DNA of 64,000 bases from an uncultured Carboxylicivirga sp. (GCA_947503525.1 CANNEA010000001.1:248001-312000), one strand, 5' to 3'; counted from the first letter of the stretch, positions 8,758 to 18,667 are shown. The notes: generated by a model from the letters alone, not told the origin. Made by a program: numbers and translations.

Positions 8758-10281
8758 ATGAAGAGATTAATAATAAGAATGTTGTTGATAGGAGGCATCG
8801 TTAGCGCTTGTTCAAGTGTGCCTCAGCAAGCAATTCAAAATGATGAGCCCTTTGATGCCAACTGGGAGTCACTGGGCAATTATGAAATACCAGCATGGTT
8901 TAATGATGCTAAATTTGGGATATTTATCCATTGGGGCCCATATAGTGTTCCGGCTTACAGTTCAGAATGGTACCCAAGATGGATGTATATGGACTCAGCC
9001 CAGTGGAATCCTAGTGGAGAATTAATAAAAGCGGAACCAAGTTGGATATATGAGCATCATGTTAAAACTTATGGTCATCCGGGCGAATTTGGCTATAAGG
9101 ATTTTATCCCCATGTTTAAGGCCGAAAAGTTTAATGCTAAAGAATGGGTGTCCTTATTTAAAAAGGCAGGAGCGCGATATGTTGTGCCGGTAGCTGAACA
9201 CCACGATGCTTTTGCAATGTATGATTCTAAATTCACACGATGGAATTCTGTGGATATGGGACCTAAACGTGATGTTTTAAAAGAAATTGCCATAGAAGCA
9301 AAACAGGAAGGTTTGTACTTTGGGGCATCCTCTCACTTTGCCTTTAATTGGAACTATTTTACACATAAAGAAGGCTTTGACACCAGTGATCCTGAGTTTT
9401 ATGATTTATACTCACGTCCTCATGACCATTATGCGCCTGCTGATCAGGAATTTTTAGATTTATGGTGGAATAGAACAAAGGACATTATCGATAATTATGA
9501 ACCTGATATTTTATGGTTTGATTTTATTCTGGATAAAGAAGAATTTGTTCCTTACCATACCAAACTGGCAGCATATTATTACAATAAAGGGATTGATTGG
9601 AATAAAGATGTAGTCTTACAAACAAAGAATTTTGATCGTGAATCATTTCCTGAGGGAACTAATGTTTGGGATATCGAAAGAGGTAAGTCGGCAGACATTA
9701 GAAAATTACCTTGGCAAACGGATACTTCTATAGGAAAGAATAGTTGGTGTTATACTACAGACTGGGAATCAAAGGACGCTAATACTCTGATAGACGATCT
9801 CATAGATATTGTAAGTAAGAATGGTAATATGTTATTAAACGTAGGACCTAAAGCTGATGGAACGATTCCCGAAGACCAGGCTGAAATATTACTTCAGATG
9901 GGTGAGTGGTTAGGCATAAATGGAGATGCCATATATGGCACCCGTCCATGGCTTGTGGCTGGAGAGGGACCAACTGAGGTTAAAACCGGGCATCATACCG
10001 AAGGAACGAATAAGGAATTAACTTCAGAAGATTTTCGTTTTACTCAAAAAGGGGATAAGCTTTATATAATAGCTATGGATATTGCCGAAGATGGCGAATA
10101 TTTTGTGAAATCTTTTGCTGACGGATCTGAATTGATTGAAGGCAGTGTTAAGGAGGTTAAATCCTTAATGCAAGATACTAAGCTTGAGTGGAAAGTTACT
10201 AAAGAAGGATTGCGCATTAAGGTTATTTCCGGTCTTAGTATTGATTATGCTTGTGCTTTTGAAGTGAGTATTAAAAAGTAA
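8758..10281 (+). CDS. GH29 alpha-L-fucosidase family lipoprotein
   Basis: Retaining exo-alpha-L-fucosidase-family hydrolase of 507 residues. The lipobox IVSAC puts the lipidated Cys at 18. The GH29 barrel starts at WFNDAKFGIFIHWGPYS (about 47-63). The substrate motif is AEHHDAFAMYDS, with HHD at 148-150. The nucleophile is Asp255 in PDILWFD. MLLNVGPKADG lies near 315-375, and a C-terminal beta domain completes the usual length. GH29 enzymes act on terminal L-fucose, but some from porphyran-degrading loci remove L-galactose, which differs only at C6. With GH86 and GH2 nearby, alpha-L-galactosidase activity is a real alternative. It has its own C-run promoter and a strong terminator. Confidence 0.92.
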   Translation: MKRLIIRMLLIGGIVSACSSVPQQAIQNDEPFDANWESLGNYEIPAWFNDAKFGIFIHWGPYSVPAYSSEWYPRWMYMDSAQWNPSGELIKAEPSWIYEHHVKTYGHPGEFGYKDFIPMFKAEKFNAKEWVSLFKKAGARYVVPVAEHHDAFAMYDSKFTRWNSVDMGPKRDVLKEIAIEAKQEGLYFGASSHFAFNWNYFTHKEGFDTSDPEFYDLYSRPHDHYAPADQEFLDLWWNRTKDIIDNYEPDILWFDFILDKEEFVPYHTKLAAYYYNKGIDWNKDVVLQTKNFDRESFPEGTNVWDIERGKSADIRKLPWQTDTSIGKNSWCYTTDWESKDANTLIDDLIDIVSKNGNMLLNVGPKADGTIPEDQAEILLQMGEWLGINGDAIYGTRPWLVAGEGPTEVKTGHHTEGTNKELTSEDFRFTQKGDKLYIIAMDIAEDGEYFVKSFADGSELIEGSVKEVKSLMQDTKLEWKVTKEGLRIKVISGLSIDYACAFEVSIKK

Positions 10282-10306
10282 AGTGATTTATTAAATAATT
10301 GATCCC

Positions 10307-10334
10307 AGGGAGTCCGGACGGACTCCCTTTTTTT
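10307..10334 (+). terminator. Rho-independent terminator after the first GH29 gene
   Basis: A perfect 9-bp stem (AGGGAGTCC with GGACTCCCT) with loop GGAC is followed by seven T. Confidence 0.92.
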
Positions 10335-10757
10335 ATGAATAATAGTAAGCATTCTCTTAGGTTTATTCAGTTTTATTTTTACATTATTTAAACTTATTAT
10401 TGCGATTGTGATTTAACTAATATGTACCGTAACAGCATGAGATGAGTAATGGATGTGATTATATAATCGTGTGGTTTATATAATAAAGAAGCTTTTTTTG
10501 TTTAAATATTAATTTTTTAAGTAGTTTGAAATATAATGTAACAATTGTTTAAGATGCTGATAATTAATAATAAGTGGTGATAGATACTGAATTTACCCCT
10601 CTTCTAAAACCGATATGCCTCCCTTGTAATTTTCCCCCCCGTAAAACGGGCTAAATTTTGACATAGTTTGTCTTGATTTGAATCTAGATTTGTAGTGTTA
10701 AAAAGTGTATTTAAACCTTAATCAAGATGAATATTCAAGTTATTGGTAATTCTTAAA
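10335..10757. other. Long leader region upstream of susC
   Basis: About 420 A+T-rich bases without a credible gene. They hold an extra C-run copy TTTACCCCTC (10592-10601), the C-run promoter at 10630-10692 and a leader of about 65 bases. No RNA structure was recognised. Confidence 0.6.
10630..10692 (+). promoter_or_regulatory. Putative promoter of the SusC/SusD operon: C-run motif plus -7 box
   Basis: TTTTCCCCCCC (10630-10640) is followed by TAGATTTG (10685-10692), a full match to TAnnTTTG. The first C is 51 bases from the -7 box. A second motif copy, TTTACCCCTC, lies 38 bases further upstream (10592-10601), so this promoter may bind two regulator units. Confidence 0.55.
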
Positions 10758-13700
10758 ATGAAAGAAATCATGAAGAAAAGTCTAAAGCAAAGAATCGCTG
10801 ATTCTGGTAGGAGTTTATTATTCCTGCTAGCATTAGGGTTATTTAGCATTGGAGTACATGCTCAAGAACTCACCGTTACTGGTCAGGTAATAAGCACGGA
10901 AGATGGTTTGCCTATTCCGGGTGTTAGTATTGTAATAAAAGGTACAACCAATGGTACAATTACAGATTTAGATGGTAATTACGCAATTCAGGCCAAAGTG
11001 GGGGATGTCCTTCAACTTAATTTTGTTGGTATGAAGGATGTTGACATTACGGTCTCAAAAGCTGTTCACGACATTAAAATGGATCCGGAAATATTCGGTT
11101 TAGATGAAGTTGTGGCAATTGGATATGGTACTCAGAAAAAGAAAGAGGTTTCTGGTGCTGTAGTTCAGGTTAAATCGGAAGCCTTAACACAAATGGCAAC
11201 TGCCGACCTTGGTACTGCACTTCAGGGACAAGTAGCCGGTGTAAACGTACAAGCTAGTTCTGGTTCTCCTGGTGCCGCTTCCAATATTCAAATTCGTGGA
11301 TTAAGTTCGATTAACGGAACTAATGCTCCTTTATTCGTTGTAGATGGTATTCCACAAACAGGTGACCCACGATTAAGTAACAACGAAATTGAAACGATCG
11401 ATATCCTAAAGGATGCTGCATCTTCAGCAATCTATGGTACTCGTGGTTCCGGTGGTGTAATCTTGATTACCACTAAGCGCGGTAAGGCTGGAACAATGAA
11501 AATCTCGGTAGACAGTTATGCAGGTATTCAAAAAATTACATCAGGTATTCCATTGATGAATTTTGAAGAGTATTTCTACAACTATTATACTAATTCAATC
11601 GCCAACAATGGCACTCATATGGATAATACCTGGACTCCTTTGGAGACCAATGCTAATGATATGACCAATAATACCAACATTATGAATGTGGTGCAAAATG
11701 ATAATGCATTTGTACAAAACCATAGTGTTAATATTAGTGGAGGTAAAGAGGATTTAACCTTTAGTTTAGTAGGGTCATATTTCGAGCAAGAAGGTATGCT
11801 AATCAACTCTGGTTACGACCGTTTTAATGTTAGAAGTAATACCAACTATAAAAAAGGTCGTTGGGATATAACTATGGGACTTGGTACACGTGTTGAGACT
11901 CGCGAAAGAGAGCCTTGGAATTTACTATATGATGCTTATAAGTACAAGCCATATCAACAACCTATTGATCCAAATCAAAACTCAGCTGATGAAACTGGTG
12001 GTGAGAATGAAACCATTCAGTTGGGTAATATGATGTACAAGTTTTTACAACGTGATAATGAGAACACTGAGGAATTCAATGGTAACTTACAGGTTAAGTT
12101 CAATATATTAAAAGGATTTGACTTTGTTACTCGTTTGGGAACAAGATATTCAAATAGTACAAGGACAATTGTAAATCCTCCTATCAAGTTATACGATGAG
12201 GATGGTCATGAGATTATTCGTTCACAATTCCGTTCAAAGGTTCGTAACGAGAGTCGTCGTGCTTCTAACTTTACATGGGAGAGTGCATTAAATTATACCA
12301 AAACATTTAATGGTCATAAGATTACTGCACTAGCCATGATGTCGACTGAAAAATATACCAATACGATGTTCTGGGGCCAAGGTATGGATTTGTTTTCTTC
12401 AGAGATAACCGTTTTAAATGGAACAACAGCTGACTGGAATGCAGGTTCAGGAACCAATTGGAACATGGACCGAACAAATACCTTAGTTGGTATGTTGGGA
12501 CGTTTACAGTATGACTACAAAGGGAAATATATATTTAGTGGTTCTGTTCGTCGCGATGGATCTTCTCGATTTGCTCCTGAAAATCGTTGGGGTATCTTCC
12601 CTTCAGCTTCTGCAGCATGGAATATTGCTGATGAGGCTTTCTGGTCTTCACTTCAAAACGTAGCAAACTCATTTAAGTTACGTGGTAGTGTGGGTACAAC
12701 CGGTAACCAAAACTTCCTGGATTACCAATACGCACCAACCATTGGAATAGGCTATGACTATCCATTTGGTTCTGAAGGAACTGGTGGTTTAAAACTAGGT
12801 GCTATTCAAACAGGATACGCCAATCCATTTGTAAAGTGGGAAACAACTATACAGAGTAACATTGGACTTGACATGGGTTTCTTTAGTAACCGTTTAACTT
12901 TTACGGCTGACTTTTATAACTCAGATAAAGAGGACATGTTATTCCCATTATTACTACCTACTTCTACAGGAGCAGGAAGAGGACAAAGCGTTATTTTGAA
13001 TGTGGGTAACATGAACAACAAAGGTATGGAGTTTGCCATAGGTTGGAGACAAGCAGGTAAAGTTACCTGGAGTGTAAATGGTACCTTCTCTAGAAACGTG
13101 AATAAGATTACCAAAATGAGTGGTTCAACAGATATCTCTTATTTCCAGGATGGTTGGGCAGTTAATATCTCAGGTAATAATGATCGTATTACAGCTATTA
13201 AAGAAGGTTATGAAGCAGGTGCTTTCTTCTTAATTCCTACCGAAGGACTAGCTAATACAGAAGAAAAGTTGGCTGAATACCAGAAAATTGATCCGGCCGC
13301 TCGTTTGGGAGACCTAATGTACGTGGATGTAAATGGTGATGGTGATATCAATGATGATGATAGAGTTTATTCAGGTAGTGGTATGCCAGACTATGAATTA
13401 GGTTTAAATGCCAATGTTGATTGGAATGGGATTGATTTATCAATGATTTGGTACGCTTCTGTAGGTAATGAAATCATCAATGGAGGTCGTATCTTTGCTA
13501 TGGATGCGGGAACTCACAAGGATGTATTATATCAGTGGTCTCCTGTTAATCCTTATGGCGTTATTCCTTCACAACGCTCAGGTAGTCATAACAAGAGATC
13601 GCGTTCAGACCTATGGGTTGAAGATGGTTCTTTTGTAAGATTACGTAATATCACTCTTGGATATACTTTACCACGTCACTTTACGCAACGTGCAGGCATT

Positions 13701-13865
13701 GGTAAATTACGTTTCTACATTGCGGCGGATAATCCATTAACTTTAACAAAGTATCAAGGTTATGATCCTGAAGTTGGTGGTAATGGATTGGCAACTCGTG
13801 GACTTGATAGGGGAAATTACCCAATTAGCTCACAATACAGAGCGGGACTTCAATTAGACTTCTAA
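10758..13865 (+). CDS. SusC/RagA-type TonB-dependent outer membrane glycan importer
   Basis: Outer-membrane transporter that works with the adjacent SusD lipoprotein to import oligosaccharides with TonB energy. ATG 10758 (MKEIMKKSLKQR) is chosen over an in-frame TTG at 10743; 10770 is also possible. A signal peptide ends at GVHAQ. A carboxypeptidase-regulatory-like domain follows (LTVTGQVISTEDGLPIPGVS). The plug domain contains TALQGQVAGVNVQ, IQIRGLSSINGTNAPLFVVD and AIYGTRGSGGVI. The beta-barrel runs to a terminal Phe (GLQLDF). The length of about 1035 residues is normal. It is the first gene of an operon with SusD 19 bases downstream. The exact ligand cannot be read from the sequence. Confidence 0.95.
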   Translation: MKEIMKKSLKQRIADSGRSLLFLLALGLFSIGVHAQELTVTGQVISTEDGLPIPGVSIVIKGTTNGTITDLDGNYAIQAKVGDVLQLNFVGMKDVDITVSKAVHDIKMDPEIFGLDEVVAIGYGTQKKKEVSGAVVQVKSEALTQMATADLGTALQGQVAGVNVQASSGSPGAASNIQIRGLSSINGTNAPLFVVDGIPQTGDPRLSNNEIETIDILKDAASSAIYGTRGSGGVILITTKRGKAGTMKISVDSYAGIQKITSGIPLMNFEEYFYNYYTNSIANNGTHMDNTWTPLETNANDMTNNTNIMNVVQNDNAFVQNHSVNISGGKEDLTFSLVGSYFEQEGMLINSGYDRFNVRSNTNYKKGRWDITMGLGTRVETREREPWNLLYDAYKYKPYQQPIDPNQNSADETGGENETIQLGNMMYKFLQRDNENTEEFNGNLQVKFNILKGFDFVTRLGTRYSNSTRTIVNPPIKLYDEDGHEIIRSQFRSKVRNESRRASNFTWESALNYTKTFNGHKITALAMMSTEKYTNTMFWGQGMDLFSSEITVLNGTTADWNAGSGTNWNMDRTNTLVGMLGRLQYDYKGKYIFSGSVRRDGSSRFAPENRWGIFPSASAAWNIADEAFWSSLQNVANSFKLRGSVGTTGNQNFLDYQYAPTIGIGYDYPFGSEGTGGLKLGAIQTGYANPFVKWETTIQSNIGLDMGFFSNRLTFTADFYNSDKEDMLFPLLLPTSTGAGRGQSVILNVGNMNNKGMEFAIGWRQAGKVTWSVNGTFSRNVNKITKMSGSTDISYFQDGWAVNISGNNDRITAIKEGYEAGAFFLIPTEGLANTEEKLAEYQKIDPAARLGDLMYVDVNGDGDINDDDRVYSGSGMPDYELGLNANVDWNGIDLSMIWYASVGNEIINGGRIFAMDAGTHKDVLYQWSPVNPYGVIPSQRSGSHNKRSRSDLWVEDGSFVRLRNITLGYTLPRHFTQRAGIGKLRFYIAADNPLTLTKYQGYDPEVGGNGLATRGLDRGNYPISSQYRAGLQLDF

Positions 13866-13884
13866 TCGAAAAAAGAAAAAAGTG

Positions 13885-15681
13885 ATGAAGAAATTATTTT
13901 TAAAATATTTAGCAGCTGCTCTTTTGGTTTTTTCCATTAGTAGTTGTGAGGATCACCTGACTCAAGTGAATCCTAACGAAATTACGACAGATTCATTCTG
14001 GAAGACTTTGCAAGACTGCGAAACTGGATTGATTGCCGTATATAACCAGTTCAGAAATCCAGGCTTATTACAAGTGGCCGATAATGGTAAGCGTGCCGAT
14101 TTAGCTTGGCCGGGTTGGGGACGCCCAAATACCAGTAATGAATATTACTTGCATACTTATACTGATGGTTCAGGTGCTCCAAATAATATGTGGGAGAATG
14201 CATATAAAGGTATCTTCCGTGCCAACCAGGTTATTGCTGGTTTAAATGGCATTGAGAATACTATGGATACTGAAGAAAAGCAAGAGAAGTGGGATCAGTT
14301 AATGGGTGAAGCTCGATTCTTCCGTGGACTATTCTATTTTTACCTGCATTCTAGCTTTAACGAGGGAAGTGTTTTGTTATTCGATTATGTCCCTGCTACT
14401 GAAGAAGAGTTTTATCAGTCCTTGAAGCCAGAAGAGGAGATTCGTGAATTCTTTATTAAGGATCTGGAATATGCCTTTGAAAAATTGCCTTGGCGAATGA
14501 CTCCTTTAACTGCAGAAGGAAATTTGGTTGATCCTCAAATGGGAGGTCGTACTAATAGAGCGGCTGCAGCCTATGCATTAGGAACAAGTTATTTGTATCA
14601 GGAAGATTACACAACGGCTGCCAGCTACTTTAGTGCTATTATTGGTAGTGGCGAATATGATCGTTTGTCTGGAGTTGGTCAGGTTGGAACTACAAATGGT
14701 GAGCTTAATCCAGGTTCTATATTGGAAATTATTTATGATGCTACTTATAAAACAACCGAAGATATTTGGTCGTCTAAGGGTACGGTTAATACCTATAATC
14801 AAGAAATAAGCCCTGTAGGTGGATGGCGTGGTACTTTGCCTAGCTTATGGATTAATATGGCTTTCCGTGAGGACAGTATCGATATCAATGATCCACGTAA
14901 CATTGTTACTTATTTCGAAGAAGATCCTGTTACAGGTGAACCTGTTGAAATGACCAGATACCGTGACTTCTCATTACGTACATCTAATTCTATTGCTTTG
15001 GTAGACGATAGGGACATGCCTTACTATCAGGTTGTAGCTGCTGAAGGTGCACGATATAATAATAAGGAAACAGGTTATTACCGTAAGTTAACAAACTGGG
15101 ATATTACTACTTCAGAGGATGATATCTTAGACCGTTCTGGTATCAATTACCGCTTAATGCGTATGGCAGATGTATACTTGATGTATGCTGAATGTCTGAT
15201 TCAAGGCGGACAAGGTGGTGATGTGGATGAAGCATTAAAGTATGTTAACCGTGTACGTCAGCGTTCAGCTTTACAATTATTGGGTGCAACACCTGCTCCT
15301 GAATTTCCAACTGCTGATTATGACAAAGTATCTTATGATGCTACAAGTTTAATGAATCATTTAATGTATAAAGAACGTCCATTGGAATTGGTACTGGAAG
15401 GCTTCTGTATTCGTAATCTTGATTTACGTCGTTGGGGCGTTACAAAGCAACGTTTCCAGACATTAGCTGAAGAAAGATATCACGGTGGGGATTACCAATT
15501 TGTTGATTCAAAAGGTGATAATGTTACGCGTTGGGGATCTGTTCTTACTCGTGGTGAGCATCCATCAAATGCTAACCATACCTTAATTGATTATACTCAG
15601 GCTGCGCAGAATTATAACGAAGATGTTCATGCTTGGTGGCCAATACCGAACAGTGAAACTACTGCAAATCCAAATCTGTAG
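13885..15681 (+). CDS. SusD/RagB-type surface glycan-binding lipoprotein
   Basis: Lid protein of the SusCD complex. ATG 13885 follows an in-frame GTG at 13882. The signal peptide ends in ISSC with lipidated Cys21 and then acidic residues (EDH), as in surface-exported Bacteroidota lipoproteins. SusD-family features are the SFWKT start, ARFFRGLFYFYL, the TPR-like helices in the middle (RAAAAYALGTSYL) and the C-terminal MYKERPLELVLEG and DLRRWG motifs. It is 598 residues, which is usual. It lies directly downstream of SusC in the same operon, and its binding residues cannot be assigned from sequence alone. Confidence 0.95.
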   Translation: MKKLFLKYLAAALLVFSISSCEDHLTQVNPNEITTDSFWKTLQDCETGLIAVYNQFRNPGLLQVADNGKRADLAWPGWGRPNTSNEYYLHTYTDGSGAPNNMWENAYKGIFRANQVIAGLNGIENTMDTEEKQEKWDQLMGEARFFRGLFYFYLHSSFNEGSVLLFDYVPATEEEFYQSLKPEEEIREFFIKDLEYAFEKLPWRMTPLTAEGNLVDPQMGGRTNRAAAAYALGTSYLYQEDYTTAASYFSAIIGSGEYDRLSGVGQVGTTNGELNPGSILEIIYDATYKTTEDIWSSKGTVNTYNQEISPVGGWRGTLPSLWINMAFREDSIDINDPRNIVTYFEEDPVTGEPVEMTRYRDFSLRTSNSIALVDDRDMPYYQVVAAEGARYNNKETGYYRKLTNWDITTSEDDILDRSGINYRLMRMADVYLMYAECLIQGGQGGDVDEALKYVNRVRQRSALQLLGATPAPEFPTADYDKVSYDATSLMNHLMYKERPLELVLEGFCIRNLDLRRWGVTKQRFQTLAEERYHGGDYQFVDSKGDNVTRWGSVLTRGEHPSNANHTLIDYTQAAQNYNEDVHAWWPIPNSETTANPNL

Positions 15682-15701
15682 ATTTTTAAAAGATTAAGAT
15701 C

Positions 15702-17330
15702 ATGAAAAAACTTAATATATTATTCGGCTTGTTGGTTTTCGCTCTGTTAATAGGGTGTGAAGACGAGTATGAGCCAATTAACGATTATTCCGACGTGCGT
15801 TGGACAAGTAGCTTATTTAGAGCTGAAACCAATGGGGTTGGCCTAGATAATTACCTGACTTTCTCCGACATTTCTCATAATGAGTTAAGTCATAGCTGGA
15901 CAATTGATGCCGGTGCTGGAGTTTATTATTTGAATGGTAATATCAAAAGAGAAGATGAAGATTATACACCATTTATTCGTGATAATCAATCTCCTGAAAC
16001 CGCTGATAAAACAATTCATCTGTTATTTACAGAACCGGGATTGAAAAATGTTAGATTGAAGAATACCTTTAAGGAATATGTTGAATTTAAAGGTAATGAT
16101 ACCATTCCGGCAGTAAAACAAGGTGATGTATGGGTAATTGATACCACTTTTGTTGTGGATGTGTATGATACACTTCAGCCAGCATTAAAAGTATCCTACG
16201 ATGGACTGCAAGGATCAGGTGATATTGATGTACCATTTGATATGGATGTTAAGTTGGAGGATACTTTAAGCTGGCCGACTTGGGAAATTGAAGCAGGTGA
16301 AGAAATCAAGTTTGTTGATATGACAACCATTGATCGTCCAACAGGGCGTACGTGGAGAATTGAAGGTGGTTCACCAGGTGCATCTGGTGATTCAGTTGCT
16401 ATGATCAAGTTTTATCGTCTTGGTACTTTCAGAGGTCTGATGGATTCTGAGCGTAATGCACCTAATACACCAGGTGGATATGCCAGAAAACTTATTCCAT
16501 TAAACATTAAGGTATTGCCTTCAAGCTTACCATTTGAAGCTACTGGTGAAGTGGTTGAATCTGCTGATGAAATCATCAATATTGCAACAACCGGTGAAAT
16601 AGAGGCATTCTTTAATGAGGAAGAAAACTTTACTGTGAGTGTTACTAATCCAAATGGTTTCTCTGGTGAGATTGCTGTACAGCAAGCTTCCGTTAATAGT
16701 AAGGAACGTAACAAGATTGAGTTGAAGTTGGCTGCGCCGATTTATAACTCTGATGAAATTACGGTTTCTTGGTCTGGTGGTTCTATTAAGTCTCTTGACG
16801 AGCGTGATTTAGCAGCGTTTAGCAACCTTAAGGTTAGTATGTACATAGTTGACCTTGCAGCTGATCAGAATGTATTTGGTTTTGAAGCCGGCGATTTCGT
16901 AGGTGCTGGTTGGGCTGAAGAATGGGACAATACTGGAACTGCCGAGGTAACAGATGCAATGGCTTCCTCAGGTTCATACTCTCTTAAACTGAATGGTACT
17001 GGTGGAGCGGTTAAGGTGCGATCTCCGGCCGACCTGCCAATGGTAAAAGATAAAACGTATATTTTAAGTTACAAGTATTATATAGCAACAGGGTCTTGTA
17101 TGACTCAAGGAAATGTTTGGACTCTACCATGGGGTGGTCAAAAGCAGTTCTGGTGGAACTTCCCAACTAAAGATACTTGGGCAACATATGAGTCAGGTCC
17201 ATATACTTATACAGCTGATGATACAGATCGTTGGTTTATGATACAGATGGGATCAGCTGGTGGATGTGATAATGATGAAGGTATTTATTTCGATGAATTC
17301 TCTTTTATTGAATACGAACCAAGACCATAA
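15702..17330 (+). CDS. Putative surface glycan-binding lipoprotein (SusE/F position) with C-terminal CBM-like domain
   Basis: Unnamed lipoprotein of 542 residues, 20 bases after SusD in the same operon. Lipidated Cys19 (LIGC) is followed by acidic EDE. The N-terminal and middle parts contain PKD/Ig-like stretches (LSHSWTIDAG, GEEIKFVDMTT, RTWRIEGGSPG, the last typical of PKD-type folds), followed by a bacterial Ig-like segment (about 330-390). Residues of about 395-540 resemble a jelly-roll carbohydrate-binding module (FGFEAGDF, ASSGSYSLKLNGTG, DEGIYFDEFSFIEY). Position and architecture indicate a surface glycan-binding protein that hands oligosaccharide to SusCD. No catalytic motif was seen. 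The assignment rests on context and is moderately firm. Confidence 0.75.
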   Translation: MKKLNILFGLLVFALLIGCEDEYEPINDYSDVRWTSSLFRAETNGVGLDNYLTFSDISHNELSHSWTIDAGAGVYYLNGNIKREDEDYTPFIRDNQSPETADKTIHLLFTEPGLKNVRLKNTFKEYVEFKGNDTIPAVKQGDVWVIDTTFVVDVYDTLQPALKVSYDGLQGSGDIDVPFDMDVKLEDTLSWPTWEIEAGEEIKFVDMTTIDRPTGRTWRIEGGSPGASGDSVAMIKFYRLGTFRGLMDSERNAPNTPGGYARKLIPLNIKVLPSSLPFEATGEVVESADEIINIATTGEIEAFFNEEENFTVSVTNPNGFSGEIAVQQASVNSKERNKIELKLAAPIYNSDEITVSWSGGSIKSLDERDLAAFSNLKVSMYIVDLAADQNVFGFEAGDFVGAGWAEEWDNTGTAEVTDAMASSGSYSLKLNGTGGAVKVRSPADLPMVKDKTYILSYKYYIATGSCMTQGNVWTLPWGGQKQFWWNFPTKDTWATYESGPYTYTADDTDRWFMIQMGSAGGCDNDEGIYFDEFSFIEYEPRP

Positions 17331-17345
17331 GTGCAATAATTTAAT

Positions 17346-17368
17346 CCCATCCTGATTTTCAGGATGGG
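17346..17368 (+). other. Perfect hairpin without T-tract between two operon genes
   Basis: A 10-bp perfect stem (CCCATCCTGA with TCAGGATGGG) and a TTT loop lie 15 bases after one stop and 18 bases before the next ATG. No run of T follows. It may be an mRNA-stability or processing element, or a weak attenuator that lowers expression of the last operon gene. Confidence 0.6.
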
Positions 17369-17386
17369 AGCTAAAAACGAATAATA

Positions 17387-17845
17387 ATGAAAAAGATATT
17401 TAATCTCTTATTAGTATTAGTGGTGGCACTAGGTTCATTTACCAGTTGCGAGCCAGATCCATACGTAAAGCCTGATATTGCGCTTACACCTGTATACGCA
17501 GTAACAGACATTGCGGATCATGTTTATAAAATTAATGTTTATAAGCAAAAGTCGTTGTTAACTTCATGGGCTGATAAAATTAAAATAGTTTCATATGAAA
17601 CTACAAACTATGAAGATACTTCAGATGACACTAATTATATGGTGAAATTAACTGCAGTTGAAAGAAAGACTGAAGTTGACTCTGAAGGAAACAAAATTAA
17701 TGTGGTTTATACATACGATTATGAGTTCACGGCCAATATGGAAACAGGAGCCGGAACAATGACTTATACCAGCTATGATTCAGCAGGTAATCCAACTACT
17801 TCTTATCATGCTATGATGATGAAAGAAGATCAGGTTTATAACTAA
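17387..17845 (+). CDS. Small surface-type lipoprotein, last gene of the SusCD operon
   Basis: A 152-residue protein with a lipoprotein signal (LGSFTSC, Cys21) followed by EPDPY. The mature part is rich in beta strands and polar residues (VYAVTDIADHVYKINVY, then a Tyr/Thr-rich strand region). No known family was recognised. It follows the putative glycan-binding protein and precedes a strong terminator, so it belongs to the SusCD unit and is likely an accessory surface protein. A binding role is only an inference from position. Confidence 0.7.
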   Translation: MKKIFNLLLVLVVALGSFTSCEPDPYVKPDIALTPVYAVTDIADHVYKINVYKQKSLLTSWADKIKIVSYETTNYEDTSDDTNYMVKLTAVERKTEVDSEGNKINVVYTYDYEFTANMETGAGTMTYTSYDSAGNPTTSYHAMMMKEDQVYN

Positions 17846-17865
17846 GCTGATTGAATAATAAAGCA

Positions 17866-17899
17866 CCCCTTAATCTAAAATAGGTTAAGGGGTTTTTTT
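17866..17899 (+). terminator. Terminator closing the SusCD operon
   Basis: Stem CCCCTTAA / TTAAGGGG, extended by a few inner pairs, is followed by seven T. Confidence 0.92.
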
Positions 17900-18190
17900 A
17901 TGCCCGATTTTAAGCATTGCTATGGTTAATTATCATTGGCTAATAGCTATTTATGCATCCATTAATATTTGTGTTGAAGGTAAAAATAGGAGGGGTATTT
18001 GATAATGTATTTTAGCTATGTATTGTATTTCAAAGCTTTAGCTAGGGCGCTGATCTATTTACCCCCTTATTTTACATCGAATATGTTACTTACTTAATAC
18101 GAAAGTGGTCTATTTTTGTATCCATAGTGTTATTAGTTCGTAAGACTAGAGAGCAATTTTTGAAATACGAAACTTGATAAAAAATATAAG
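17900..18190. other. Intergenic region with inverted and direct C-run motifs
   Basis: No gene was seen in this part of the 345-base gap. A minus-strand C-run (AAATACCCCTCC, 18000-17989) and a plus-strand C-run (18057-18066) face the same downstream gene. Only the plus-strand copy has a -7 box at the expected spacing. Confidence 0.55.
18057..18118 (+). promoter_or_regulatory. Putative promoter of the 18191 lipoprotein gene: C-run motif plus -7 box
   Basis: ATTTACCCCC (18057-18066) is followed by TATTTTTG (18111-18118), a full match to TAnnTTTG. The first C is 49 bases from the -7 box, and the leader to the ATG is about 70 bases. Confidence 0.55.
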
Positions 18191-18643
18191 ATGAAAAAGA
18201 ATCTTGGAGCAACAGTACTTTTCATGTTGATGATGCTTACTTATGGTTGTGGAAGCAGCGGTGGGGATACACCTGCACCGGAAGATAGTGAAGATCCAAA
18301 AATTTCTGTATCAAAACCGGCAGAGGGTGCTACAGTAATGCGTGGTAATGATCTACTTTTAACAGGTACTTTTACGGATGATATGGAGTTGAAGGATTTA
18401 ACAGTTACCCTGAGCCATACTGACACAAAAGTTGCCACAGGTATTAAAGATCCGTGGGAGCCGGCCGCAAATCCTGAAGTTATAGCTTTAACCGGAAAGG
18501 ATGCTGAACTTATCAACCATAAACTATTTGGAGAAAAAATTCCGGTTGATTGTAAAGTGGGTAATTACCGCTTAACTTTAAAGTTAACCGACAAGGCAGG
18601 TAAGAGTGTCAATAAGCAGATCAATATTGTTATTGGAGGATAG
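18191..18643 (+). CDS. DUF4625-like lipoprotein
   Basis: A 150-residue lipoprotein with lipidated Cys20 (LTYGC) and a flexible Gly/Ser/Pro-rich linker (about 21-36). One Ig-like domain follows: DPKISVSKPAEGATVMRGND, then GTFTDDMELKDLTVTLSH, ending LTLKLTDKAGKSVNKQINI. This pattern matches DUF4625-type domains often found in Bacteroidota glycan loci; the family call is from memory. No catalytic motif was seen. It has its own C-run promoter and a strong terminator, and a secreted beta-helix gene follows 72 bases later. An accessory surface or binding role is inferred from context. Confidence 0.7.
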   Translation: MKKNLGATVLFMLMMLTYGCGSSGGDTPAPEDSEDPKISVSKPAEGATVMRGNDLLLTGTFTDDMELKDLTVTLSHTDTKVATGIKDPWEPAANPEVIALTGKDAELINHKLFGEKIPVDCKVGNYRLTLKLTDKAGKSVNKQINIVIGG

Positions 18644-18667
18644 TTACAATATAATTGAATATTGAAG

